Shown in pieces: positions 34,227 to 41,474 of a stretch of 64,000 nucleotides of DNA (positions are counted from its first letter, which is position 1; each line of letters opens with the position of its first letter). The notes beneath the pieces were generated by a model, which worked only from the letters and a program-made list of their open reading frames with translations, searched no databases and was not told where the DNA came from. The position numbers and the translations under genes are program-made. The stretch comes from Leifsonia shinshuensis (GTDB lineage Bacteria; Actinomycetota; Actinomycetes; Actinomycetales; Microbacteriaceae). The stretch is taken from positions 3,658,001 to 3,722,000 of the forward strand of contig NZ_JAVDVK010000001.1 in assembly GCF_031456835.1 (NCBI RefSeq), read 5' to 3'.

Positions 34227-34232
34227 ATTATA
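34227..34232 (-). promoter_or_regulatory. Consensus -10 box before the ABC exporter operon
   Basis: A perfect TATAAT on the minus strand, 32 nt before the permease ATG and overlapping the stop codon of the upstream GT4 gene. Such a perfect box is rare in this G+C-rich sequence. No clear -35 partner. Confidence 0.45.
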
Positions 34233-35655
34233 GCTTGCGGCGCCGCGCGGCCACCCAGTGGGAGGCGGCGCGGAGCGGCCGGGTGAGCCGCCAGGAGGAG
34301 CTGCTCTCGAGGCCGCGGATCCGCGTGCGGAGGTCGTTCGTCACGCGGGTGCGCTCCGAGACGATCCCGGCGACGCGGTCCGGCGCGGGCGAGGGGTCGG
34401 AGCAGAACGCGACGAGCGGCCGGAGCGTCTGCTCCCAGGTGTGCTGGCTGGCGTAGGCCGCGATGTTGGCGGCGATCCGCTCGCGGGCGCCGGCGTCGTA
34501 GAGGAGCTCCTCGATCGCGCTTGCGAGCGCCTCGACGTCCTCCGGCGGGACCACGCGGCCGAGGTCGTGCTCGCGGATGATCCCGGCGAAGGTGTCGCCG
34601 TCGGTGCTGATGATCGGCAGCGACGCCCACAGGTAGTCGAGGATGCGCGTCCGGAAGCTGAACGCCGTCTCCAGGTGCTCGTAGTGGGTGCTGACGCCGA
34701 GGTCGGCGTCGAGCAGGAAGTCCGCGCGCTCGGTGTAGGGCACCCACGACTCGTTGAAGAAGACCGTCTCGCCGGTGAGGCCGAGCTCGTCGGCGCGCTC
34801 GCGGGCCTGGACGGCCATCCGCATGGTGGGGATGTTGGGGTTGGGATGCACGGCGCCCAGGAAGAAGAGGCGCAGGTCGGGGTGGGCCTTCCGGGCGATC
34901 GCGACCGCCTCGATGAGGGTCAGCGGATCGAACCAGTTGTAGATGCCGCCGCCCCAGACGATCAGCTTATCGTCCGGGCCGATGCCCGGGACGGTGCCCT
35001 TGATGCCGTGCTTCTTCTGCACCGGCGGCTCGTTCTGCACGCCGAACGGCGCGACGTCCAGCAGCGTGCGCAGGCTCGGGTCGCGGTCGTAGGTGGCCGG
35101 GTTGATGCGCGCGAGGCCGGCCAGCTGGCCCAGCCAGAAGTCGCGCTGCTTCTCGGAGGCGCAGACCAGGAAGTCCGCGCGCTCGAGCTGGTCGTTGAGC
35201 ACCTCGACGGTGTCGATGGCGACGGCGAGCCGGTCCTCCGGGGGGAAGTCCTTGCCCTGCTCGAGCTGCTCCAGGTGCATCGGGTCGTAGATGTCGGCGA
35301 CGATGATCGTGTCCGTCGCCTTGATCCACGGGTGGCTGCGCAGGATGTGGCCCTGGAAGACGAGCACGTCGGCCCAGTCGACGTGGGTGCGCAGGGCGGT
35401 GTCGTCGGCGAAGCCGACGTGGAAGCGGTCGGCCGTGATGTCCGACACCCGGTTCGTGGAGATCAGCCGCACGTCGCCGACGGCGCTGAGCGCCTGCGCG
35501 ATCTCCCAGGCGCGGATGGCCGGCCCGGCCATGAGCTCGCCCAGGGTGTCCGGCGTCACGACGAGGATGCGGCGCCGAGGGGCCGTGTTCGCCGGGCCCG
35601 CCGCCGGGCTCGTGGTCGCCTCGCTCGTGCCGGTGCTCGAGTCGGTCGTCGGCAT
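34228..35655 (-). CDS. GT4-family glycosyltransferase
   Basis: 475 residues from ATG 35655, which has GGAG eight bases upstream. A Ser/Thr-rich N-terminus is followed by RILVVTPDTLGELMAGPAIRAWEIA, IIVADIYDPMHLEQLEQGKDF, DFLVCASEKQRDFWLGQLA, DKLIVWGGGIYNWFDPLTLIEAV and FFNESWVPYTERADFLLDADLGVSTH, then FSFRTRILDYLWASLPIISTDGDTF, the donor-site block. The same set of blocks forms the C-terminal half of the 825-residue fusion at 41475, so the two are paralogues. Retaining GT-B fold is likely; the donor is unknown. Upstream frame to 35769 has no similarity. Confidence 0.87.
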   Translation of the reverse strand: MPTTDSSTGTSEATTSPAAGPANTAPRRRILVVTPDTLGELMAGPAIRAWEIAQALSAVGDVRLISTNRVSDITADRFHVGFADDTALRTHVDWADVLVFQGHILRSHPWIKATDTIIVADIYDPMHLEQLEQGKDFPPEDRLAVAIDTVEVLNDQLERADFLVCASEKQRDFWLGQLAGLARINPATYDRDPSLRTLLDVAPFGVQNEPPVQKKHGIKGTVPGIGPDDKLIVWGGGIYNWFDPLTLIEAVAIARKAHPDLRLFFLGAVHPNPNIPTMRMAVQARERADELGLTGETVFFNESWVPYTERADFLLDADLGVSTHYEHLETAFSFRTRILDYLWASLPIISTDGDTFAGIIREHDLGRVVPPEDVEALASAIEELLYDAGARERIAANIAAYASQHTWEQTLRPLVAFCSDPSPAPDRVAGIVSERTRVTNDLRTRIRGLESSSSWRLTRPLRAASHWVAARRRKL

Positions 35656-35844
35656 GGTGCTCCTTGCTGCTAGTCGGAGCGGGACGGCCCTCCACCGGTC
35701 CGGGCTTGACCGAAGGGAGGCGACACCGCGGGGAGGCCTCTCGCCCGCGTACGGGTAAGCGCCGAGCACGAAAGCCGCTCAGGAGGTTACCACCGCTACC
35801 GGAGAACTCGGTGTGCGGTCAGCGCTCCGGGGCTGTGCGGACTC

Positions 35845-36924
35845 TCAGCGCCGGCCCGGCAGCAGCCGGGCCGCGCGGTCGGCGAGGCGCACCACGCGGC
35901 GGGAGCGGAGCCTCCCGAGCTGGTCGTGCAGGGCGCGGATCTCCTCGTGCGCCGCGTGCAGTTCCGCCTCGGCGCGGGCGCGCCCGTCCTGGGCCTCGGC
36001 GACGCGGCGGTCGAGGTCGGCGAGCGCGAGGCCGATGGCCCGGTCGACCGGCTCGGTCACGCCGTCGACGGGGCGGTCGGCGACCGGCGAGGGCACGCGC
36101 TCGGCGATCCGGGTGTCCGGCACGTACGCGCCGCTCGCGACGCCCGCGTCGAGCTCCTCGGCGTCGGGGTGGCGGCAGAGGTAGAGGGGATAGAGGACAC
36201 CGGCCTGCAGCCGGCGGTAGTCGCGCATCCCGTGATGGTTGGGGCTGGGGGTGAGCTCGGAGTTCTCGTAGGCGCTGCCGGCGTTGCGGACCTTGCGGCT
36301 GTACTGCTCCCACGAGCGCCACGGGAAGTGGAGCACCTCGACCTCGTGGCCGGCGGGGACGGGCCCGCGGTTCTCGAGGCTCACGAAGTGGTTGCCCTGC
36401 ACGACCTCGATCGACGGGTCGCCGATGTGCACGGCGTCGTGGGTGGCGTGCGCCTTGAGGCCGACGCGGTGCAGGGCCGCGGTGTCGCGGAGGTCGCGAT
36501 AGACGAGCCGCTGCAGTCCGGTGCCGTCGAGCGCCGCCGGACCGATCATGTCGTGGACGGGCACGTCGAACGCCTGGATCTCCTTCGGGATGCCCGCGAA
36601 CGCCTCGGCGAGGGTGAGACCGTCGGCACGCGGCAGCCAGAACTCGTCGGCGTCCGCGTTGATCACCCAGTCCGCGCCGTGCTCGGTCGCGGCCTCCCGC
36701 GCCATCCGCGTCACCGTCTGCGCCTGCTGCTTGCGGTGCTCGGGGTCGTGGTGCAGGACGATCCTGCCGTCGGAGGCGTACGACTCGAGCAGTTCGGCGG
36801 TGCCGTCGACCGAGCCGTTGTCGGTGACGATGATCGTGTCGACGCCCTGCGCGAGGTGGTGGTCGATCATCGCGCCGACGATGTCGGCTTCGTCGCGCAC
36901 CATCAGGGTCATCGCTAGTCTCAC
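35845..36924 (-). CDS. GT2-like glycosyltransferase with C-terminal coiled coil
   Basis: 359 residues beginning at GTG 36924 (MRLAMTLMVRDEADIVGAMIDHH), 7 nt after a TAGACT box. IIVTDNGSVDGTAELLESY and DWVINADADEFWLP (DxD) show a GT-A enzyme of the group that starts with 'MTLMVRDEADI'; AFDVPVHDMIGP, RVGLKAHATHD and EVEVLHFPWRSWEQYSRKV follow. The last 70 residues are a heptad-rich Ala/Glu/Arg helix (ADLDRRVAEAQDGRARAE...) ending in a basic RLRSRRVVRLADRAARLL, likely for membrane contact. A second start codon further upstream is not supported. Divergent from the giant fusion gene. Confidence 0.85.
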   Translation of the reverse strand: MRLAMTLMVRDEADIVGAMIDHHLAQGVDTIIVTDNGSVDGTAELLESYASDGRIVLHHDPEHRKQQAQTVTRMAREAATEHGADWVINADADEFWLPRADGLTLAEAFAGIPKEIQAFDVPVHDMIGPAALDGTGLQRLVYRDLRDTAALHRVGLKAHATHDAVHIGDPSIEVVQGNHFVSLENRGPVPAGHEVEVLHFPWRSWEQYSRKVRNAGSAYENSELTPSPNHHGMRDYRRLQAGVLYPLYLCRHPDAEELDAGVASGAYVPDTRIAERVPSPVADRPVDGVTEPVDRAIGLALADLDRRVAEAQDGRARAEAELHAAHEEIRALHDQLGRLRSRRVVRLADRAARLLPGRR

Positions 36925-36931
36925 GGGCACC

Positions 36932-36937
36932 AGTCTA
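36932..36937 (-). promoter_or_regulatory. Leaderless-type -10 box for the minus-strand GT2
   Basis: TAGACT on the minus strand, 7 nt before GTG 36924. Mirror image of the plus-strand box at 36966. Confidence 0.48.
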
Positions 36938-36965
36938 GGCGGGCGGATCGGCGGCCCCGCCCGGC

Positions 36966-36971
36966 TAGACT
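36966..36971 (+). promoter_or_regulatory. Leaderless-type -10 box for the GT2-GT4 fusion gene
   Basis: TAGACT ends 7 nt before ATG 36979. The two divergent boxes are 28 bp apart, so their -35 regions must overlap. Confidence 0.48.
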
Positions 36972-36978
36972 TGCCCGG

Positions 36979-39924
36979 ATGAACCCGAGGATGAGCGACG
37001 CACAGCGGGCGCTCGGCCGTCTGTTCCCCGCCGAGACGGGGCCGGGGAAGGTGCTTCGCGCTGGCAAAGAGGCCGCGCGCGCCTTCCGGACCGAGCTGCG
37101 CCCGCCCGCGCCTGCGCCCGAGCCCGAGGACCGGGGTCCCGGCCTCACGGACTACGCCGAGTGGCGCGCCCAGCAGCCGCCCTTCGAGGCCCTGCCGGCC
37201 GGTCAGGCCACCACCTTCCTGGTCATCGTCGAGACGACGGGGTCGGGCGACGACGAGGAGCAGGCGCGCGTCCTGGCCACGGAGGAGAGCATCCGGGCAC
37301 AGGTCGCCCTGCAGCCGCGGACGCTCGTGCTGCCGACCGGGACGCCGATGCGGGAGGTGCTGCCGGACGCGTCCGAGGACTTCGTCCTGTTCCTGACGGC
37401 CGGGTCGGTGCTCGACCCGCACGCGCTGGAGCAGGTCGCGAAGGAGCACCGGGTCGACCCGGTGCGCCGGGTGATCGGATTCGACTCGGACCGCCTGACT
37501 GCCGACGGCGCCCGGGTCTCCCCGCTGTTCCGGCCGGTCTGGTCGCCGGAGACGATGCTCGGGGCCAACTATCTGGGGCGCGCGTTCGCGATCCGCATCG
37601 CCGACGCCCGCTCCGTGCCGGGGCTGACGCTCGACGACCACGGGGTCTGGCGGCTGCTGCTGCGCTCGGACCTGAGCGACGAGTCGGTCGGCCGCGTCCC
37701 GCACGTGCTGCTCTCCGTCCCGGATGCGCCGGACGCGCCGGCGACGGACGCCGACGCCCAGATGGTCGCGCGTGCGCTGCGCGACCGGGGCGAGGAGGCG
37801 ACCGCCGAGGTCGCGGAGGGCATCGTCCGCGTGCGCTTCCAGCCGGAGGAGTGGCCCACCGTCTCCATCGTCGTCCCGACGCGGCACGGCCGTGCCAACC
37901 TGGAGCGGCTGCTGCCGAGCCTCGCGGCGACCGACTACCCGGCCTTCGACGTCACCGTCGTCGACAACGGCGGCGAGACCGAGGAGAACGAGGCGTGGTA
38001 CGCCGCGCTCGACCCGGGCATCCCGGTGCGGCACGTCTGGTGGCACGAGGAGCCGTTCAACTACTCCCGCGTCAACACCGTGACCGCGCGCGGCACCTCG
38101 GGCGCGGTCCTCGTGTTCCTCAACGACGACACGGAGGTCGTGGACGCGGGCTGGCTGCGCGAACTGGTCGGGATGCTGCACCGCGACGGCGTCGGGACAG
38201 TCGGGTTCCAGCACCGCACGGGCGACGGCGTCGTGCAGCACGGCGGCGTCATGATCGGCCCCGGCGGCTTCGCGGCCAACCTGTTCGCCGGGATGCACCC
38301 GGACGACGACTCCCTGATCGGACCGGTCCGCTGGTACCGCGACTCGCTGGCGGTCACCGCGGCGTGCGTCGGCATCCGCCGCGACCTGTTCGAGGAGGTC
38401 GGCGGGTTCGACGAGCGCTTCCAGCTCACCGGGAGCGACGTGGTGCTCGGGTTGGACCAGGTCATCCGCGGCCGCCGGAACGTGGTCATCCCGTTCGACG
38501 CCGTCCGCCACTTCGAGTCGCTGACGCGCGGGCCGCACGCGCCGCGCTCCGACTCCTTCGCCAGCTACTGGCGCTACCAGCCGTGGCTCGCGTCCGGCGA
38601 CCCGTACGTCTCGCCGAACGTCTGCCGGCTGGTCGAGGTACCGCGCTTCGCGGCGGCGGACGACCCGTCGCCCCTCGAGCTGACGATGGCGGGCCTCGGC
38701 CGCCCGTGGAAGTCGGACGCCCAGCAGTCGACCATCTCCGAGGACGCCACCGCCCTGCTGCCGCTGGCGACGATCACCGCCGAGGAGGTCGAACGCGTCG
38801 TCGAGACGCACCGGACGACCGTCGGCCGCCGCGAGGTCCGGACGATCAACTGGCTGCTCCCCGGTTTCGACCTGCCGTTCTTCGGCGGCGTCAACACCAC
38901 GCTGCGCATCGCCGACAAGCTGGCGCGCGAGCACGGCGTCGTCAACCGGTTCCTGGTCAACGGGCACCCGGCGAACGAGTTCTACGAGTCGGCGATCGTC
39001 GCCGCGTTCCCCGGGCTCGCCGGGTCCGAGGTGGGCAACTACTACGGGACGGACGAGGGGCTGGCCGCGATCCCGCCGGCCGACGCCGCCATCGCCACCT
39101 TCTGGCTGACCGCACGGGATGTGGCCAAGACGCCCGGGACACCGCGCAAGTTCTACCTGATCCAGGACTACGAGCCGTCGTTCTACCCGGCCAGCTCGCT
39201 GTTCGCGATGACGGAGCAGACGTACCGCCTCGGGCTGTACGGCATCTGCAACACCCGGAGCATGCACGACATCTACGCCGGCGGGTACGGCGGGACGGCG
39301 ACGTGGTTCGAGCCGGCCGTCGACCGTGCCGTCTTCCATGCGGAGGGGCGCCCGGAGCACGGCGCCGACGATCCGGTGACGATCTTCGCGTACGCCCGCG
39401 ACCACTTCCGCAACTGCTGGGAGATCGTGTACGCGGCCCTGAGCGAGATCAAGCGGAGGTACGGCGACCGGGTGCGCATCGTGGCGGCCGGGGCGAAGTA
39501 CCTGCCGCCGAGCGCCGACTTCATCGACCTCGGGCTGCTCGACTACCGCGCGACCGGCCGGCTGTACCGCGAGACCGACATCGGCATCACCCTGCAGATC
39601 TCGCGGCATCCGTCGTACCTTCCGCTGGAGCTCATGGCCAGCGGCGTCGCGATGGTCGTCCCCGACTCTCCGTGGTTCCGCTGGCTGTTCCAGCCCGGCG
39701 AGAACGCGCGGACGACGATGATGACGTACGAGGAGGTCGTCGCCGCGCTCGACGAGCTGGTGCGGGATGCGGACACGCGCCGTCGCATCGCGGCGGCCGG
39801 GACGGCGACCATCGACGAGCGGCACTCCGACTGGGACGCCGCCCTCGACGGGATCTACGACTTCCTGTGCGACCCGGAGGCCGAGGCCAGGCCGACGCAG
39901 GCGCCCCCCTGGGCCGCTCCCTGA
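36979..39924 (+). CDS. Bifunctional GT2-GT4 glycosyltransferase, WsaF-like rhamnosyltransferase half
   Basis: 981 residues in three parts. Residues 1-280: no clear catalytic motif, but a GT-A-like remnant with FVLFLTAGSVLDPHALEQV. Residues about 290-560: a GT2 domain, TVSIVVPTRHGRANLERLLPSL, VTVVDNGG, VLVFLNDDTEVVDAGWL (DxD) and AACVGIRRDLFEEVGGFDERF. Residues about 620-960: a GT4-like domain that starts with NWLLPGFDLPFFGGVNTTLRIA and has FYLIQDYEPSFYP, GICNTRSMHDIY and ISRHPSYLPLELMASGVAMV. The latter pattern is that of WsaF-type rhamnosyltransferases of S-layer glycans and related rhamnan synthesis proteins. It may add two sugars in turn. Leaderless-type promoter. Donors are inferred from the rml genes nearby. 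Confidence 0.87.
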   Translation: MNPRMSDAQRALGRLFPAETGPGKVLRAGKEAARAFRTELRPPAPAPEPEDRGPGLTDYAEWRAQQPPFEALPAGQATTFLVIVETTGSGDDEEQARVLATEESIRAQVALQPRTLVLPTGTPMREVLPDASEDFVLFLTAGSVLDPHALEQVAKEHRVDPVRRVIGFDSDRLTADGARVSPLFRPVWSPETMLGANYLGRAFAIRIADARSVPGLTLDDHGVWRLLLRSDLSDESVGRVPHVLLSVPDAPDAPATDADAQMVARALRDRGEEATAEVAEGIVRVRFQPEEWPTVSIVVPTRHGRANLERLLPSLAATDYPAFDVTVVDNGGETEENEAWYAALDPGIPVRHVWWHEEPFNYSRVNTVTARGTSGAVLVFLNDDTEVVDAGWLRELVGMLHRDGVGTVGFQHRTGDGVVQHGGVMIGPGGFAANLFAGMHPDDDSLIGPVRWYRDSLAVTAACVGIRRDLFEEVGGFDERFQLTGSDVVLGLDQVIRGRRNVVIPFDAVRHFESLTRGPHAPRSDSFASYWRYQPWLASGDPYVSPNVCRLVEVPRFAAADDPSPLELTMAGLGRPWKSDAQQSTISEDATALLPLATITAEEVERVVETHRTTVGRREVRTINWLLPGFDLPFFGGVNTTLRIADKLAREHGVVNRFLVNGHPANEFYESAIVAAFPGLAGSEVGNYYGTDEGLAAIPPADAAIATFWLTARDVAKTPGTPRKFYLIQDYEPSFYPASSLFAMTEQTYRLGLYGICNTRSMHDIYAGGYGGTATWFEPAVDRAVFHAEGRPEHGADDPVTIFAYARDHFRNCWEIVYAALSEIKRRYGDRVRIVAAGAKYLPPSADFIDLGLLDYRATGRLYRETDIGITLQISRHPSYLPLELMASGVAMVVPDSPWFRWLFQPGENARTTMMTYEEVVAALDELVRDADTRRRIAAAGTATIDERHSDWDAALDGIYDFLCDPEAEARPTQAPPWAAP

Positions 39925-39957
39925 CCGGAGGCCGGAGCCGCCCGAGGGGCGGGATAC

Positions 39958-39997
39958 AGCCGGCGGGGTTCAGCCGGCGGGGGCTCAGCCGGCGGGG
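39958..39997. repeat. Three copies of a 12-bp sequence at a gene end
   Basis: CAGCCGGCGGGG occurs at 39958-39969, 39971-39982 and 39986-39997. The third copy contains the last codons and stop of the minus-strand membrane protein gene, and the other two lie directly beyond it. Looks like replication slippage. Confidence 0.8.
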
Positions 39998-41340
39998 ACG
40001 ATCAGCGACGCGGCGAAGACCACGACGCCGAGTCCCGCGAGGATGGCCACGGGCACGCGCCGCTTCGGGAACAGCAGCGCCGCGCAGGCGAGCGAGAAGG
40101 GCAGCAGCGAGATGCCGTAGCGCGACGGCAGCGGGTTCGGATAGGTGCCGAGCGACAGCTTGGTGACGATGGTGAGGATCGGCGCCGAGACGACGACGGC
40201 GATGAAGGTGGCGAGCGCGAGCGCAGCACGGCGGCGGCCCCAGCGTGCCACGATCAGCAGTCCGAGGACTCCCGCGATCGCGAGCCACGTGGTGACGAGC
40301 TGGATGAGGAGGCCGGGCGCGCGCATCACGGAGCCGGTGTCGCCGACCCCCGACGCCGCACCGCCCAGGAAGGACCCGGCCTGGCCGACCAGCTGCGTGA
40401 TGCTCAGCGGCGGCGGCGGAGCGTCGAGCGCGGGCGCCGGGCCGACCGCGACGGCGGAGCGGACCGCGAGCCAGGCGAGCTGCACGATGAAGGCGGCCAC
40501 CACCCCGATGATCGCGGAGAGGGTGCGCCGGTCGCGGAACGTCGCGCCGATCCAGCTCCACCGTCCGGAGCGGGCGCGGTACGCGGGGATGACGGCCCGG
40601 ATCACGAGGAAGATGGCCGCGGCGGCGACGGCGGCGAGGTTCTGCACCTTCAGCAGGGTCACGAAGGCGGCGCCGAGCGAGAACCAGAGGATGCCGCGCC
40701 CGCGCGCATCCACCAGGGTCGCCAGGAAGAGCATGAGCGCGCCGGCGGGGAGGGCGGTGGCGTCGGTGCTGAGGTACGTGTTGGACCAGTACGCGGGCAG
40801 CGAGCCCACGATCAGCAGCGTGGCGCCGAACGCCGCCGGCGTCGGGAGGCGCAGCCGTCGCAGGGCGTAGAACATGAGCAGCGCGGCGGCCGCCAGCCAC
40901 AGAGCGCCGACGAAGCGCCCGGCGTCGGTCAGGTCCACCCCGAACCAGGTGAGGGGCTGGGCCAGCACCCAGGTGATCACGAAGTACGCGGGGCTGTAGA
41001 TATCGGCGGAGGTCTTGCCGTCGATCGGGAAACGCGCGTCGTCGGACGCGACCGAGCGCGAGCAGCGGTCGTCCGGGGTCGGCGCCAGCAGCCGCAGGCC
41101 GCGGCAGCCGAGCTGCGTCCGTGCGTACTCTCCGGCCTCCTCGCCGCGGTGGACGAGCCCCTGCGTCGGCACCTTGGCCAGGTAGTCGACGTACTGGTAC
41201 TCGTCGATGGGCGACAGCGTCTTGTGCTGCGGCACGTGCACGATGCCCACGAGGAGCGACGCGATGACGAGGAGGACGGGGGCGAGGAGCGGCCGCCAGT
41301 TCAGCCGGCGGCTCGACACGACGGCGGGGGCAGAGCTCAT
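39985..41340 (-). CDS. Polytopic GT-C-like membrane protein (DUF2142-like)
   Basis: 451 residues with about ten to eleven membrane helices. First helix VLLVIASLLVGIVHVP, then a long outer loop with LSPIDEYQYVDYLAKVP and FPIDGKTSADIYSPAYFVI. The acidic pair right after helix 1 (IDE) is where GT-C glycosyltransferases carry their catalytic Asp/Glu. Cys in LGCRGL and DRCSRS may form a disulfide. It resembles the three DUF2142 proteins further along in layout, but only weakly in sequence. Such enzymes use polyprenyl-phosphate sugars outside the membrane. Substrate unknown. ATG 41340 is about 42 nt after a TAGGCT box on the minus strand. Confidence 0.75.
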   Translation of the reverse strand: MSSAPAVVSSRRLNWRPLLAPVLLVIASLLVGIVHVPQHKTLSPIDEYQYVDYLAKVPTQGLVHRGEEAGEYARTQLGCRGLRLLAPTPDDRCSRSVASDDARFPIDGKTSADIYSPAYFVITWVLAQPLTWFGVDLTDAGRFVGALWLAAAALLMFYALRRLRLPTPAAFGATLLIVGSLPAYWSNTYLSTDATALPAGALMLFLATLVDARGRGILWFSLGAAFVTLLKVQNLAAVAAAAIFLVIRAVIPAYRARSGRWSWIGATFRDRRTLSAIIGVVAAFIVQLAWLAVRSAVAVGPAPALDAPPPPLSITQLVGQAGSFLGGAASGVGDTGSVMRAPGLLIQLVTTWLAIAGVLGLLIVARWGRRRAALALATFIAVVVSAPILTIVTKLSLGTYPNPLPSRYGISLLPFSLACAALLFPKRRVPVAILAGLGVVVFAASLIVPAG

Positions 41341-41382
41341 GGTTTGCGGGGCCTCACGGGACGGCGGTCGGACGACCCGACC

Positions 41383-41444
41383 AGCCTAGCGGGAGCCGCT
41401 CGGAGGTCGCGCTCCGGTCGCTCACGGAAGGCGCTTGGTAGGCT
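41383..41444. promoter_or_regulatory. Divergent promoter pair
   Basis: TAGGCT occurs on the minus strand (41388-41383), upstream of the GT-C-like gene, and on the plus strand (41439-41444), 30 nt before ATG 41475. Both leave a normal 5' leader; the plus-strand gene has GGAAAGGA as ribosome site. Confidence 0.4.
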
Positions 41445-41474
41445 GGCGGGCGGATCCGCCAGGGAAAGGACCCC

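Noticed and set aside
36925..39825. Upstream extension of the minus-strand GT2 over the fusion gene
   Set aside because: Only the part from GTG 36924 matches a glycosyltransferase; the rest is antisense of the GT2-GT4 fusion.
37161..40166. Plus-strand frame of 1001 codons
   Set aside because: Shifted-frame shadow of the fusion gene, Arg/Ala/Gly-rich without motifs.
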